Origin: JANQPD01 sp963715655
Lineage (GTDB): Bacteria; Bacteroidota; Bacteroidia; Flavobacteriales; Schleiferiaceae
DNA length: 64,000 nt
Reading direction: 5' to 3'
NCBI GenBank assembly: GCA_963715655.1
Contig: OY970262.1
Location: 992,001 to 1,056,000, forward strand
Positions within the stretch are counted from its first letter, which is position 1, and the number at the start of each line of letters is the position of its first letter. Positions 1 through 7,459 of this stretch are shown here, piece by piece. The notes under the pieces were generated by a model, which worked only from the letters and a program-made list of their open reading frames with translations, did no database searches and was not told where the DNA came from. The translations under genes were made by a program, and so were the position numbers.

Positions 1-1164
1 ATCAATGTTGGTGTACCGGGCATCGCGGTATTAATTTTAGATGACACAGATGGTGTTGATGTTTATCTGAAGGAGCCAACTGACTTAAAGGATATTGTTT
101 ATACTGATTTTCAAGGTAATTATCAATACAGCTACAGTAATTTTCCTAGTGGAGATACGCTTGGTATTGGCGTAGTTGATTGTAACGGAAACTTTAAGAA
201 GCTTTACCAACAGGTCTATAGCAGTGGGCCAACTAATCAAAACTTAAATTTAAACAACATTTGCAGACCAAATGAATGTGATGTTATTTTAAGAAAATTT
301 ACTACTAATCCATGGCCAAATGGTCAGTACGAGCATTATTTTGAAGCTTTTAGCTTGGTTGACAGCAACTACATTTCACCCGCTATGCAAAATATTCACG
401 AATGGACGTTTTCTACAAAGACTGTTAGCAGACAGGGTTTTAATCCTTACGGTCCAAATTACGACACGGTAAGTATTCGTACATTGGATAGTATAGCCCC
501 CACGGTATGCTATAAAAGAACTACTTCTTGTTCAAACACATGCTTACAGGGCTCAACACTTCCACCACCTGCTTTAAATTGCAATGCAAGCTTTTTTGTA
601 GATACCATTAACTCTATCAACTTTCAAGGACAAGTAGTGCTTTGGAATAACAGTACTACTGATACAAGTGCTACCTATTTGAATTATATATGGGATTTTG
701 GAGACGGAAATTTCTCTTCTCAACAATATCCTAGTCATACTTATGCAGACACTGGCATATACTACGTTTGCCTTACTATCGTGTCTTTTCGTGGAAATGA
801 TTCGTGTATGAGTACGTATTGCACAAACGTAGGTTTTGACGCAAATGGGAATTTAATATTCAAAACAAATGCAAAAGGTTTTACCATCAATGTAATTAAT
901 CCGGCTACGGTAGGTCTCTTAGAAAAAGATGTGTTTACTTCTGTAAATCTTTATCCTAACCCAAGCCGTGGTGTAGCTAATTTAAAATGGGATGACAACC
1001 TTGATGTGCAAGGAGTAAAAATAATTAGCCTAAGTGGAAAAATTCTGCAAGAGCTTAACCCTACTGACAATAAATTGGAAATCAATAATTTAGATGCAGG
1101 TATTTACATTATTCAGATTGCTACCCCTGATGCTGCTAAAACCATGCGCTTAGTAGTAGAGTAA
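1..1164 (+). CDS. T9SS-secreted protein with PKD domain, 5' partial
   Basis: The frame is open from the first base to the TAA at 1162-1164, so the true start lies upstream of the window; 387 residues are visible. A PKD-type immunoglobulin fold sits near residues 215-260 (WDFGDG, then SHTYADTGIYYVCL). The last ~75 residues look like a T9SS type A sorting domain, with LYPNPSRG near residue 316 and a C-terminal GIYIIQI strand followed by a basic end. Proteins with this tail cross the outer membrane through the PorU/gingipain-type T9SS and are released or anchored at the surface. PKD domains usually mediate adhesion or carbohydrate contact. Any catalytic domain would be upstream and is not visible. 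An internal TTG at 355 is not a credible start. Confidence 0.85.
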   Translation: MNVGVPGIAVLILDDTDGVDVYLKEPTDLKDIVYTDFQGNYQYSYSNFPSGDTLGIGVVDCNGNFKKLYQQVYSSGPTNQNLNLNNICRPNECDVILRKFTTNPWPNGQYEHYFEAFSLVDSNYISPAMQNIHEWTFSTKTVSRQGFNPYGPNYDTVSIRTLDSIAPTVCYKRTTSCSNTCLQGSTLPPPALNCNASFFVDTINSINFQGQVVLWNNSTTDTSATYLNYIWDFGDGNFSSQQYPSHTYADTGIYYVCLTIVSFRGNDSCMSTYCTNVGFDANGNLIFKTNAKGFTINVINPATVGLLEKDVFTSVNLYPNPSRGVANLKWDDNLDVQGVKIISLSGKILQELNPTDNKLEINNLDAGIYIIQIATPDAAKTMRLVVE

Positions 1165-1204
1165 AATATACTTTCTTGCGTAAGCCATTGATTTAGTAAA
1201 AATG

Positions 1205-1233
1205 CTGCTCCTAGCGTGTATAGCTGGGAGCAG
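1205..1233 (+). terminator. hairpin terminator after the T9SS gene
   Basis: An 11-bp stem (1205-1215 with 1223-1233; CTGCTCC pairs with GGAGCAG, with one G-T wobble next to an AGC/GCT extension) has a 7-base loop and is followed by a T-rich but interrupted run. It probably ends the upstream transcript. Its 3' arm covers a possible GTG start at 1233, which favours ATG 1248 for the next gene. Confidence 0.55.
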
Positions 1234-1247
1234 TGTTTAATTGTTTT

Positions 1248-1811
1248 ATGGAAAAGCAGTTCAAAACCATTATTAAGGAGTGTAGAAGTAACAATCGTAA
1301 AGCTCAATCTGAGTTGTACAAGCTTTGCTATGCACCATTAATGAAAATATGTTGGCGTTATAATAAAAATAGAGATGACGCTCTAACGCTGCTAAACGAT
1401 GGGTTTTTAAAAATTTTGTTAAATCTTACTACGTATAATGATACACAAGAGTTTATTCCTTGGGTCAACACTATCATGATTCGCACGGCTATTGACGCAT
1501 TTAGGAGAGATAAAAATTACAAGGCCGACACCGAGCTTACCGATGATTATGATAGTTTTCAAGAAGTGCATGCGCCCACAGATGCTTTAGTGCAAGCTTT
1601 AAGTGCAGAGGATATAAGAGAAATGGTTTTTGAACTACCGGCAGTAGAGCGTTTAGTGTTTAATTTATATGAGTTGGAAGGTTTTCGGCATAAAGAAATT
1701 GCGGAACAAATGAACGTAACAGAAAGAACCACCAAACGCTACTTACAAGCAGCTAAGTTGAAATTAAGAGAAAAAATTGCAAAGCACACCAATGTAAAAA
1801 AGGTAAGTTGA
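1248..1811 (+). CDS. RNA polymerase sigma-70 family (ECF-like) factor
   Basis: 187 residues with the two-domain layout of ECF sigma factors. Region 2 (about residues 18-90) contains the helix ending in IPWVNTIMIRTAIDAFRRDK, which binds core polymerase and the -10 element. Region 4 (about 120-180) has the helix-turn-helix GFRHKEIAEQMNVTERTTKRYL, which reads the -35 element. The start is set at ATG 1248; an in-frame GTG at 1233 falls inside the preceding terminator stem. The stop TGA overlaps the next gene's ATG by one base, so the two are translationally coupled. In Bacteroidota such factors often pair with a membrane-anchored partner, and the next gene fits that position. The regulon cannot be inferred from this window. 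Confidence 0.88.
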   Translation: MEKQFKTIIKECRSNNRKAQSELYKLCYAPLMKICWRYNKNRDDALTLLNDGFLKILLNLTTYNDTQEFIPWVNTIMIRTAIDAFRRDKNYKADTELTDDYDSFQEVHAPTDALVQALSAEDIREMVFELPAVERLVFNLYELEGFRHKEIAEQMNVTERTTKRYLQAAKLKLREKIAKHTNVKKVS

Positions 1812-3322
1812 TGGCAGATAACTGGAAACATATTAAGAACAAGATGGAAAGTGGAACACCTCCGGCTTTTGAAGCAGGAGATTGGGAAGCTATGCAACAA
1901 AAAATTGACGCTACTCCAAGCCTAGCTGTTAGCAAAAGTAAAGGCGGCATTTGGTTTTGGGGTGCAGGTATATTGCTTATCGCGATGGTTTCCACGTTTT
2001 TATGGTTCACTTCAGCTGAAACAAGTGCTGATGCAGATAGCGATACCACTCTTTCTAACACCTACAATAAAAATGAAAAAGGCAACAGCTCAAACATAGA
2101 AAATGATGTTCAAAACCAAGTTGGTGTGAATGAAAACCCGAACACTACAAATAGTACCCGCACAGAAACTGAAAATATAGAACCGCTACGAGAGGAAACT
2201 AACCTACAAGGTGAGGTAGAGATGCAAAATACTGTAAGCCAAGCTTCAAATATTAATGCAGTAAAATCGCTAGGCAGCCAAAAAAGTGAAATAGCAGCAA
2301 GGGTAAAAAGAGGTGAAAGTAAACGGGAAAGTGAAAGTAAAAGTAAAAGTAAACGGGAGGGTGATGATGAAAATAGTTTTGAAAAACCTAGGTTGACGCA
2401 AAGTAGTAATAATCAGCGCTCCAATCGGGTGTTTCAAAATTCGCTACAAGCCGAGGAAAGTGAAATAGATGAAGCAATAGAAGGTGAAAGTTCGTTGGGA
2501 AATATAGCCGAGCCGATTGTTTTTACTAGTCCACCAAGAGTTTTATCACCCAAAGAAATATCTTTTGGAAATATTGAAAGTTTTCAAAATAGCCCTTTAC
2601 CGCAGCTTAATGTAGCGTCAAATATCAAAAACAACAAAAGCTTTAACGCGCGTTTTGGTGTTCGTATTAGTGGTGTTAATGTTGGTGCGGCTATGCTTAC
2701 TGATTTCACAGAATATCACTTCGGCTATGGCTTAGGTGTGGATGTACAAAAGAAAAATTGGTTATTTCAAACCGGACTTTATAATTATCAAATTACCAAG
2801 AATTTAGTGGAAATTAACCTAAGTAATAACTTAGTTTTTGATACCATTATCACACAGACAGTTCGGACGGATAGTATTACAAGAGTAGATAGCGCGTATG
2901 TAATTACCGGCCCTTTTATGGGTGGTTATGTGTTTGATACCACCATCACTATAACACAAGACACTATTGTAAATCAATCTGTTGATAGTACTATGGAGCG
3001 CAAAGCGGATGTGCTGCAAAAGCAGCAGCGCTTTTCTTATACAGAACTACCGTTGCTTTTTGGTTACCGTTTTATAAACAGGCATATTGGTGTAGATCTT
3101 GTAGGTGGGGTAATTGTGGGCAAGGCTACATACCAAAATGCAGATGCTACACTTGAAGATAATTACGATATGAAACTAAGCTTTCAGCCCACGGTACGTT
3201 ATTTTATTAGGCCGGAATGGTCAGTTTACTCAAGTGTAGGAGTGCGTTATCAGGTGCAAAATTCTCCGATATTAAAACCTTTAAATTATAGTTTTCAAGT
3301 AGGGGTTAGTTACCATTGGTAA
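1811..3322 (+). CDS. inner-membrane-anchored protein with C-terminal outer-membrane beta-barrel-like domain
   Basis: 503 residues from ATG 1811, which overlaps the sigma-factor stop. The layout has three parts. A short cytoplasmic N-terminus (about 1-42, with W-K and W-EAM motifs) is followed by one hydrophobic helix at about 46-67 (GIWFWGAGILLIAMVSTFLWF). A polar linker at about 70-270 is rich in Asn, Ser, Glu and Lys and includes a repetitive SKSKSK stretch. The C-terminal ~230 residues show alternating amphipathic strands and end in a terminal aromatic residue (SYHW), as outer-membrane barrels do. The position suggests a sigma-factor-controlling protein that links the inner membrane to the envelope or outer membrane. 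No classical anti-sigma zinc-binding motif is seen. Function is inferred from layout and neighbour only. Confidence 0.75.
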   Translation: MADNWKHIKNKMESGTPPAFEAGDWEAMQQKIDATPSLAVSKSKGGIWFWGAGILLIAMVSTFLWFTSAETSADADSDTTLSNTYNKNEKGNSSNIENDVQNQVGVNENPNTTNSTRTETENIEPLREETNLQGEVEMQNTVSQASNINAVKSLGSQKSEIAARVKRGESKRESESKSKSKREGDDENSFEKPRLTQSSNNQRSNRVFQNSLQAEESEIDEAIEGESSLGNIAEPIVFTSPPRVLSPKEISFGNIESFQNSPLPQLNVASNIKNNKSFNARFGVRISGVNVGAAMLTDFTEYHFGYGLGVDVQKKNWLFQTGLYNYQITKNLVEINLSNNLVFDTIITQTVRTDSITRVDSAYVITGPFMGGYVFDTTITITQDTIVNQSVDSTMERKADVLQKQQRFSYTELPLLFGYRFINRHIGVDLVGGVIVGKATYQNADATLEDNYDMKLSFQPTVRYFIRPEWSVYSSVGVRYQVQNSPILKPLNYSFQVGVSYHW

Positions 3323-3359
3323 AATTTCATTTTTTTTATGTTGTAAGTTCAAGTGATAG

Positions 3360-3384
3360 AAAAGCGGCCTTTTGGTCGTTTTAT
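3360..3384 (+). terminator. terminator after the sigma/barrel operon
   Basis: AAAGCGGCC and GGTCGTTTT form a 9-bp stem with two G-T wobbles and a TTTT loop, followed by a T-rich tail. It lies 38 bases after the stop at 3322. Confidence 0.65.
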
Positions 3385-3627
3385 TTATGAAAACTTAGAC
3401 AGGTCTAGTGGCAATAGAAAACCTATAAAAGCTACAAATTATTTAATAAATTGAGTTCAATTTAAAAGATTGATTGTCAGGTTGAATGAAATTCTGGCTG
3501 CAAAGTTTGGGGATGTAGGTAAACCTATTCATTTGATGTATTTTCATCCTCCAATTCTATTGAGAACAAACACAAATTTTCGAAGAAAATTCGCTTAGTA
3601 CAACAAAATGTAGCGTACAGTTCTTAA

Positions 3628-3640
3628 ATCGAACTTACGT
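3628..3640. repeat. IS982-like terminal repeat remnant
   Basis: ATCGAACTTACGT is the reverse complement of ACGTAAGTTCGAT. It matches the end of the IS at 49639-50659 (ACGTGAGTTCGA) in 11 of 12 positions. No matching opposite end or target duplication is convincing, so it may be a decayed element or chance. Confidence 0.4.
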
Positions 3641-3650
3641 TAAGAGGTAA

Positions 3651-3686
3651 ACTAAAATTTACTATGCGTGCATAGTTTATTTTAGT
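3651..3686. promoter_or_regulatory. candidate operator palindrome upstream of acyl-CoA dehydrogenase
   Basis: A 36-bp inverted repeat has 17-bp arms with two mismatches around a 2-bp centre. The inner arms ACTATGC / GCATAGT and the outer arms ACTAAAA / TTTTAGT are perfect. It abuts and shares one base with the -7 box at 3686, the place where a repressor would block transcription. Binding by a TetR- or FadR-like regulator of fatty-acid genes is inference; no such regulator is in the window. Confidence 0.55.
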
Positions 3687-3693
3687 ATCTTTG
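3686..3693 (+). promoter_or_regulatory. TAnnTTTG -7 box for acyl-CoA dehydrogenase
   Basis: TATCTTTG matches the Bacteroidota sigma-A -7 consensus TAnnTTTG and lies 62 bases before the start codon. It overlaps the edge of the palindrome at 3651-3686. Confidence 0.6.
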
Positions 3694-3755
3694 AACTGCT
3701 GATGTAAGATAATACGTGCAGTAATAATTTGATAAATACCTAAAAACTAGATATA

Positions 3756-5564
3756 ATGGCAGACGTAGCAACCCAAAAAGACCAATTTTTAAAAGGCGGA
3801 GAATTCATCATCCGCGAAAGCAAAGCACAGGATATTTTTATTCCTGAAGATTTTACAGAGGAACAAATGATGATGGGGCAAGCCACCACCGATTTTGTGG
3901 ACAAGGAAATTGCACCACAACGTGAACGCTTTGAAAAAAAGGATTATGCTTTTACCGAAGAGTTAATGAAGAAGGCCGGAGACTTGGGTTTGCTTGGTAT
4001 TTCTGTGGCTGAAGAATACGGTGGTTTAGGTATGGATTTTAACACCAGCATGTTGGTGTGTGATAAAATTTCTGGGGTAAGTGGTTCTATTTCTACTGCT
4101 TATGGTGCACATACGGGTATTGGTACCTTACCCATATCCCTTTATGGAAATGAAGAGCAAAAGAAAAAATACTTGCCAAAATTAGCCGTAGGCGAGTGGA
4201 TGGGTGCTTATTGCTTAACCGAGCCGGGTGCCGGTAGTGATGCAAACTCAGGTAAAACCAAGGCAGAACTTACTGACGATGGAAAAAATTATAAAATTAA
4301 CGGCCAAAAAATCTGGATTTCAAATGCCGGTTTTGCCGATTTGTTTATTGTTTTTGCCCGTATTGAAGATGACAAATATTTAACCGGATTTATTGTAGAG
4401 CGCACGTATGAAGGTATCAGCTTTGGTGAAGAAGAAAACAAATTAGGTATCAAAGCTTCTTCTACCCGTCAAGTGTTTTTTAACGATTGTATGGTGCCAG
4501 CAGGAAATTTATTAGGAGAAAGAAATGGCGGTTTTAAAATTGCCATGAATGCCTTAAACTACGGTAGAATTAAATTAGCCGTAGCTTGTTTAGATGCAGG
4601 TAGAAGAGTAATTACACACTCTGTTAAATACGCAAACGAACGCAAACAGTTTGGCACTGCCATTGCCAATTTTGGCGCAATTAAATCTAAATTGGCAGAA
4701 ATGACTACCCGTATTTGGGTTTCAGAAAGTGCTACTTACCGCGCTGGCCAAGATGTTGAAAATCATATCGCACGCTTAAAAGCACAAGGAGCAGGCATAT
4801 CTGAATCTAAATTAAAAGGGATTGAAGAGTATGCTATTGAATGTGCTTTGTTAAAAGTATTAGGTTCAGAGGCAGGGAGTTATGTTGCTGATGAAGGTGT
4901 GCAAATTTATGGAGGGATGGGCTATAGTGCTGATACTCCCATGGAAGCTGCTTACCGCGATGTACGTATTGCACGTATTTATGAAGGTACTAATGAAATA
5001 AACAGAATGCATAGTGTGGGTATGATGCTTAAAAAAGCGTTGAAGGGTGAGTTAGACATAATGGAGCCAGCCATGAAAGTAGGTAGTTCTTTAATGGAAA
5101 TTCCATCTTTTGATACACCAGATTATTCTGAACTTTTTGCAGAAGAGAAAGAAGTGTTGCAAAACATGAAAAAATCCTTTTTGATGGTGGCCGGTAAAGC
5201 GGTTGAAAAATTTACCAACGAAATTGAAAATGAGCAAGAGCTTTTAATGAATGCTGCTGATATGCTTATTGAAATTTACGCGGTGGAAAGTGCCATTTTA
5301 CGAGCAGAAAAATTAGCTGACCGTCAAGGAGAAGAAGCTACCGGGGTACAAATTGATATGACACGCTTGTATTTGTATATGGCTTTAGAAAAAGTAGGCA
5401 AAGCAGGAAGAGAAGCTATTTACAGTTTTACCGAAGGTGATGAGCAACGCATGATGCTTATGGGCTTAAAACGCTTTAGCAAAATGACGAATATGATTAA
5501 CGTTACCGAGCTGAAAAGACGCATTGCGGACAGGGTAATTGCCGATAATAAATACGGGGTGTAA
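3756..5564 (+). CDS. acyl-CoA dehydrogenase, VLCAD-like long form
   Basis: 602 residues. This flavoenzyme would catalyse the first, FAD-dependent alpha-beta dehydrogenation of acyl-CoA in fatty-acid beta-oxidation. The N-terminal helical domain is at about 30-150. The middle beta domain carries the family signatures YCLTEPGAGSDA and KIWISNAG. The C-terminal domain has RKQFGTAI and QIYGGMGY, and the catalytic base is probably E410 in IYEGTNEI. The ~180-residue C-terminal extension after that motif is typical of the long VLCAD/ACAD9-like branch rather than the ~380-residue short-chain enzymes. It is monocistronic, behind the 3651-3693 palindrome and promoter and ahead of a strong terminator. 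Substrate chain length is inferred from the subfamily. Confidence 0.92.
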   Translation: MADVATQKDQFLKGGEFIIRESKAQDIFIPEDFTEEQMMMGQATTDFVDKEIAPQRERFEKKDYAFTEELMKKAGDLGLLGISVAEEYGGLGMDFNTSMLVCDKISGVSGSISTAYGAHTGIGTLPISLYGNEEQKKKYLPKLAVGEWMGAYCLTEPGAGSDANSGKTKAELTDDGKNYKINGQKIWISNAGFADLFIVFARIEDDKYLTGFIVERTYEGISFGEEENKLGIKASSTRQVFFNDCMVPAGNLLGERNGGFKIAMNALNYGRIKLAVACLDAGRRVITHSVKYANERKQFGTAIANFGAIKSKLAEMTTRIWVSESATYRAGQDVENHIARLKAQGAGISESKLKGIEEYAIECALLKVLGSEAGSYVADEGVQIYGGMGYSADTPMEAAYRDVRIARIYEGTNEINRMHSVGMMLKKALKGELDIMEPAMKVGSSLMEIPSFDTPDYSELFAEEKEVLQNMKKSFLMVAGKAVEKFTNEIENEQELLMNAADMLIEIYAVESAILRAEKLADRQGEEATGVQIDMTRLYLYMALEKVGKAGREAIYSFTEGDEQRMMLMGLKRFSKMTNMINVTELKRRIADRVIADNKYGV

Positions 5565-5596
5565 GTGCGATAAAACATCCATTATTCTAAAATAAA

Positions 5597-5635
5597 AACG
5601 CCCTTTGAAATTATAATTTCAAAGGGCGTTTTTTT
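5597..5635. terminator. strong bidirectional terminator
   Basis: An almost perfect palindrome (AACGCCCTTTGAAA with its complement, around TTATAA) is flanked by A- and T-runs. It serves both the plus-strand acyl-CoA dehydrogenase and the convergent minus-strand acyltransferase. Confidence 0.9.
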
Positions 5636-5659
5636 ATGCTAAAAATAACAAAACCACTA

Positions 5660-6679
5660 CTACACAACAGCTCTTCTAGGCTTTGCTTTAATATTTGATC
5701 CATCTAAAAAATGATACATCCATGGGGTAAATTTGTGCAATATTGCTATTCCACCCATGGTTAGTGTAAAGCAAATTATTGGGTTAAACCTTTCTATTTC
5801 TGCAAATAGTGTTTGCGGAAGCAGATTATTGCCGGCTACTTTCATTAAATAGAGTACAAATGGGTGATATAAATAAACCAACAAACTGTATTGAGCACCC
5901 ATTTTGGAAAACAAGTTTGGCTTTACCTTAATTTGCAAGCTTAGCGCAAAAATTCCGTAAGCCATTATTACAGAGCCAATGGTTAGTTGAGGTTCCCACC
6001 AATCTAAACCATAGTATTGATTTAAATGATATACTTCTAGTAAAGTAATGGCAAAACTTGCTGCAACCAACAGCAGATAAAAAATCCAACTACGTTGCAC
6101 AAAGCGAAGCTTTGCTAATAAAATTCCACCAAACATAAATGGAATAGAAAGTAAAAAACGAAAAAGCTCATACGGTTGCGTTTGTCCTAATACTACATCA
6201 TAAATATCAGTATATAAGGCTATTATTAAAATTGTAATACTTATAATATACATGTACTTACCCTTATTTAAGCGGTAAATAAACCAGATAGATAAAAATC
6301 CAAAAATTAATGAGCCTAAAAACCAAAGGTGAAAGTTTGTGCCAGTAAGAAATTGCTCAATGCTAAAGGATAATGCTTTAGTAAAATAGGTATTGAGTAA
6401 AAAGTAAAAAACACTACTTACCAGCAATATCCATATCATACGCATTAAACTGTTTTCTATTTTAGCTAAGGGCAAATCTCTGTTTTGCATTTTTGGCGCA
6501 AGAAAATAACCACTTACTATAAAAAAGAAAGGAACAGCCCAGCGGGCTGATAAGCGAATTACATTTTCAAAAGAGGTGCTTAAATCACCATATTCGGAAT
6601 GCAGTAAAACAATAAAAAATGCACCTATAAATCTGAATAAATCAATACCCGCAGAACGAGTTGGAACATTAGTAGTCAA
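5660..6679 (-). CDS. acyltransferase family 3 membrane protein
   Basis: 339 residues with about ten hydrophobic segments. The N-terminus (GIDLFRFIGAFFIVLLHSEY) carries the conserved His of the acyltransferase-3 family (OafA/WecH/NodX type), and a downstream Arg-Trp-Ala-Val-Pro-Phe-Phe-Phe run matches the second conserved block. These integral membrane enzymes transfer acetyl or other acyl groups to sugars of exported polysaccharides. There is no SGNH domain, so it is the short form. The acceptor is unknown and no polysaccharide cluster surrounds it. The gene is preceded by its own -7 box at 6712-6719. Confidence 0.85.
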   Translation of the reverse strand: MTTNVPTRSAGIDLFRFIGAFFIVLLHSEYGDLSTSFENVIRLSARWAVPFFFIVSGYFLAPKMQNRDLPLAKIENSLMRMIWILLVSSVFYFLLNTYFTKALSFSIEQFLTGTNFHLWFLGSLIFGFLSIWFIYRLNKGKYMYIISITILIIALYTDIYDVVLGQTQPYELFRFLLSIPFMFGGILLAKLRFVQRSWIFYLLLVAASFAITLLEVYHLNQYYGLDWWEPQLTIGSVIMAYGIFALSLQIKVKPNLFSKMGAQYSLLVYLYHPFVLYLMKVAGNNLLPQTLFAEIERFNPIICFTLTMGGIAILHKFTPWMYHFLDGSNIKAKPRRAVV

Positions 6680-6711
6680 CTGTGAAGTGTTATTTTGTAA
6701 GATGTGTAGTG

Positions 6712-6719
6712 CAAAATTA
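6712..6719 (-). promoter_or_regulatory. TAnnTTTG -7 box for the acyltransferase
   Basis: TAATTTTG on the minus strand lies 33 bases before the start codon at 6679. No clear TTG -33 element was identified. Confidence 0.5.
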
Positions 6720-6754
6720 CGTATTTGAATTAGAGCCGACCATTATTTATTGCA

Positions 6755-7459
6755 TTACCCTTTTTTAATAGCTTCAGAAATGGGTTTTGTTAGCGTAATG
6801 TTTTTCATTTTATGAAAGTGTGCGGGCTTATTTGTATTAAAGAAATTTACCTCGGGTAAAGGCACGTTTAAGAAATTGCACAGCGGTTCCCAGCCTTCAC
6901 GTACGTTATATACCAACAATTGATTGCTAGGTACAAAGTTGATAACCGCCTTATTATGTGCTTCATAGCGTTTTATAGCTTCGGCTTTATTAAACATTTT
7001 GTAGCCAAAAGTGCGTTGGTATATGGTTTTTTGAATAATCCAACCCACGCGCATAAGCAAGCGTACTCTTTTTGAAACAAAATAACTTTTAAGGATGGTG
7101 AATAGCTGTTTGCCCGTTGGATAACTTTTAAAAATAGTGGCTTTGGCACTTTCATACCAATCTTCAGAATCTCTAACGCTTAAAATAACCTTGGCGTTAG
7201 GGTAGGCTACCAATAATTCTTTATAATAAAGGCACCCAGGAAAATCCATAATACTATGATAGCCTGCTAGCAACTTTTCCCAATCAGGTGTTTTACCGTT
7301 TACTATTTGTTCCCAATATGTTACCCGTTCCGGATTATTGGTAAGTTCAATCATGTGATAGCACGGACCAAAACCCAAATGTTCCAAAGCATGTTTAATA
7401 CTCATTGTTCCTGTTCTGCCAAAGCCGGCTCCAATAACCTTTATATTAGTGCGTTTCAT
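6755..7459 (-). CDS. sulfotransferase family protein
   Basis: 234 residues. The N-terminal GAGFGRTGTMS loop (residues 10-20) matches the PAPS 5'-phosphosulfate-binding loop of the Sulfotransfer_4-type family. A conserved Pro-Asn-Ala-Lys-Val-Ile-Leu-Ser-Val-Arg-Asp strand near residue 89 fits the 3'-phosphate-binding segment. The likely reaction is sulfate transfer from PAPS to a small or lipid acceptor, but no acceptor can be named. Its start overlaps the stop of the M23 peptidase gene (ATGA, 7456-7459), so the two are co-translated. The product is cytoplasmic, with no signal peptide. Confidence 0.82.
   Translation of the reverse strand: MKRTNIKVIGAGFGRTGTMSIKHALEHLGFGPCYHMIELTNNPERVTYWEQIVNGKTPDWEKLLAGYHSIMDFPGCLYYKELLVAYPNAKVILSVRDSEDWYESAKATIFKSYPTGKQLFTILKSYFVSKRVRLLMRVGWIIQKTIYQRTFGYKMFNKAEAIKRYEAHNKAVINFVPSNQLLVYNVREGWEPLCNFLNVPLPEVNFFNTNKPAHFHKMKNITLTKPISEAIKKG

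Larger units (their letters stand above)
3323..3755. other. 433-bp intergenic region
   Basis: It contains a terminator at 3360-3384, an IS-end-like motif at 3628-3640 with a weak partner at 3341-3352 (9 of 12 matches), and a palindrome plus promoter at 3651-3693. No credible coding sequence is visible on either strand. Confidence 0.7.

Noticed and set aside
355..1164. TTG-initiated start for the first protein
   Set aside because: The frame is open from base 1 with protein-like sequence, so the gene is truncated by the window edge.
1233..1247. GTG start for the sigma factor
   Set aside because: The codon is part of the terminator stem at 1205-1233; ATG 1248 gives a normal ECF N-terminus.
3323..3755. 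tRNA or small structured RNA
   Set aside because: No cloverleaf or conserved tRNA T-loop was found; hairpins are explained by the terminator and operator.
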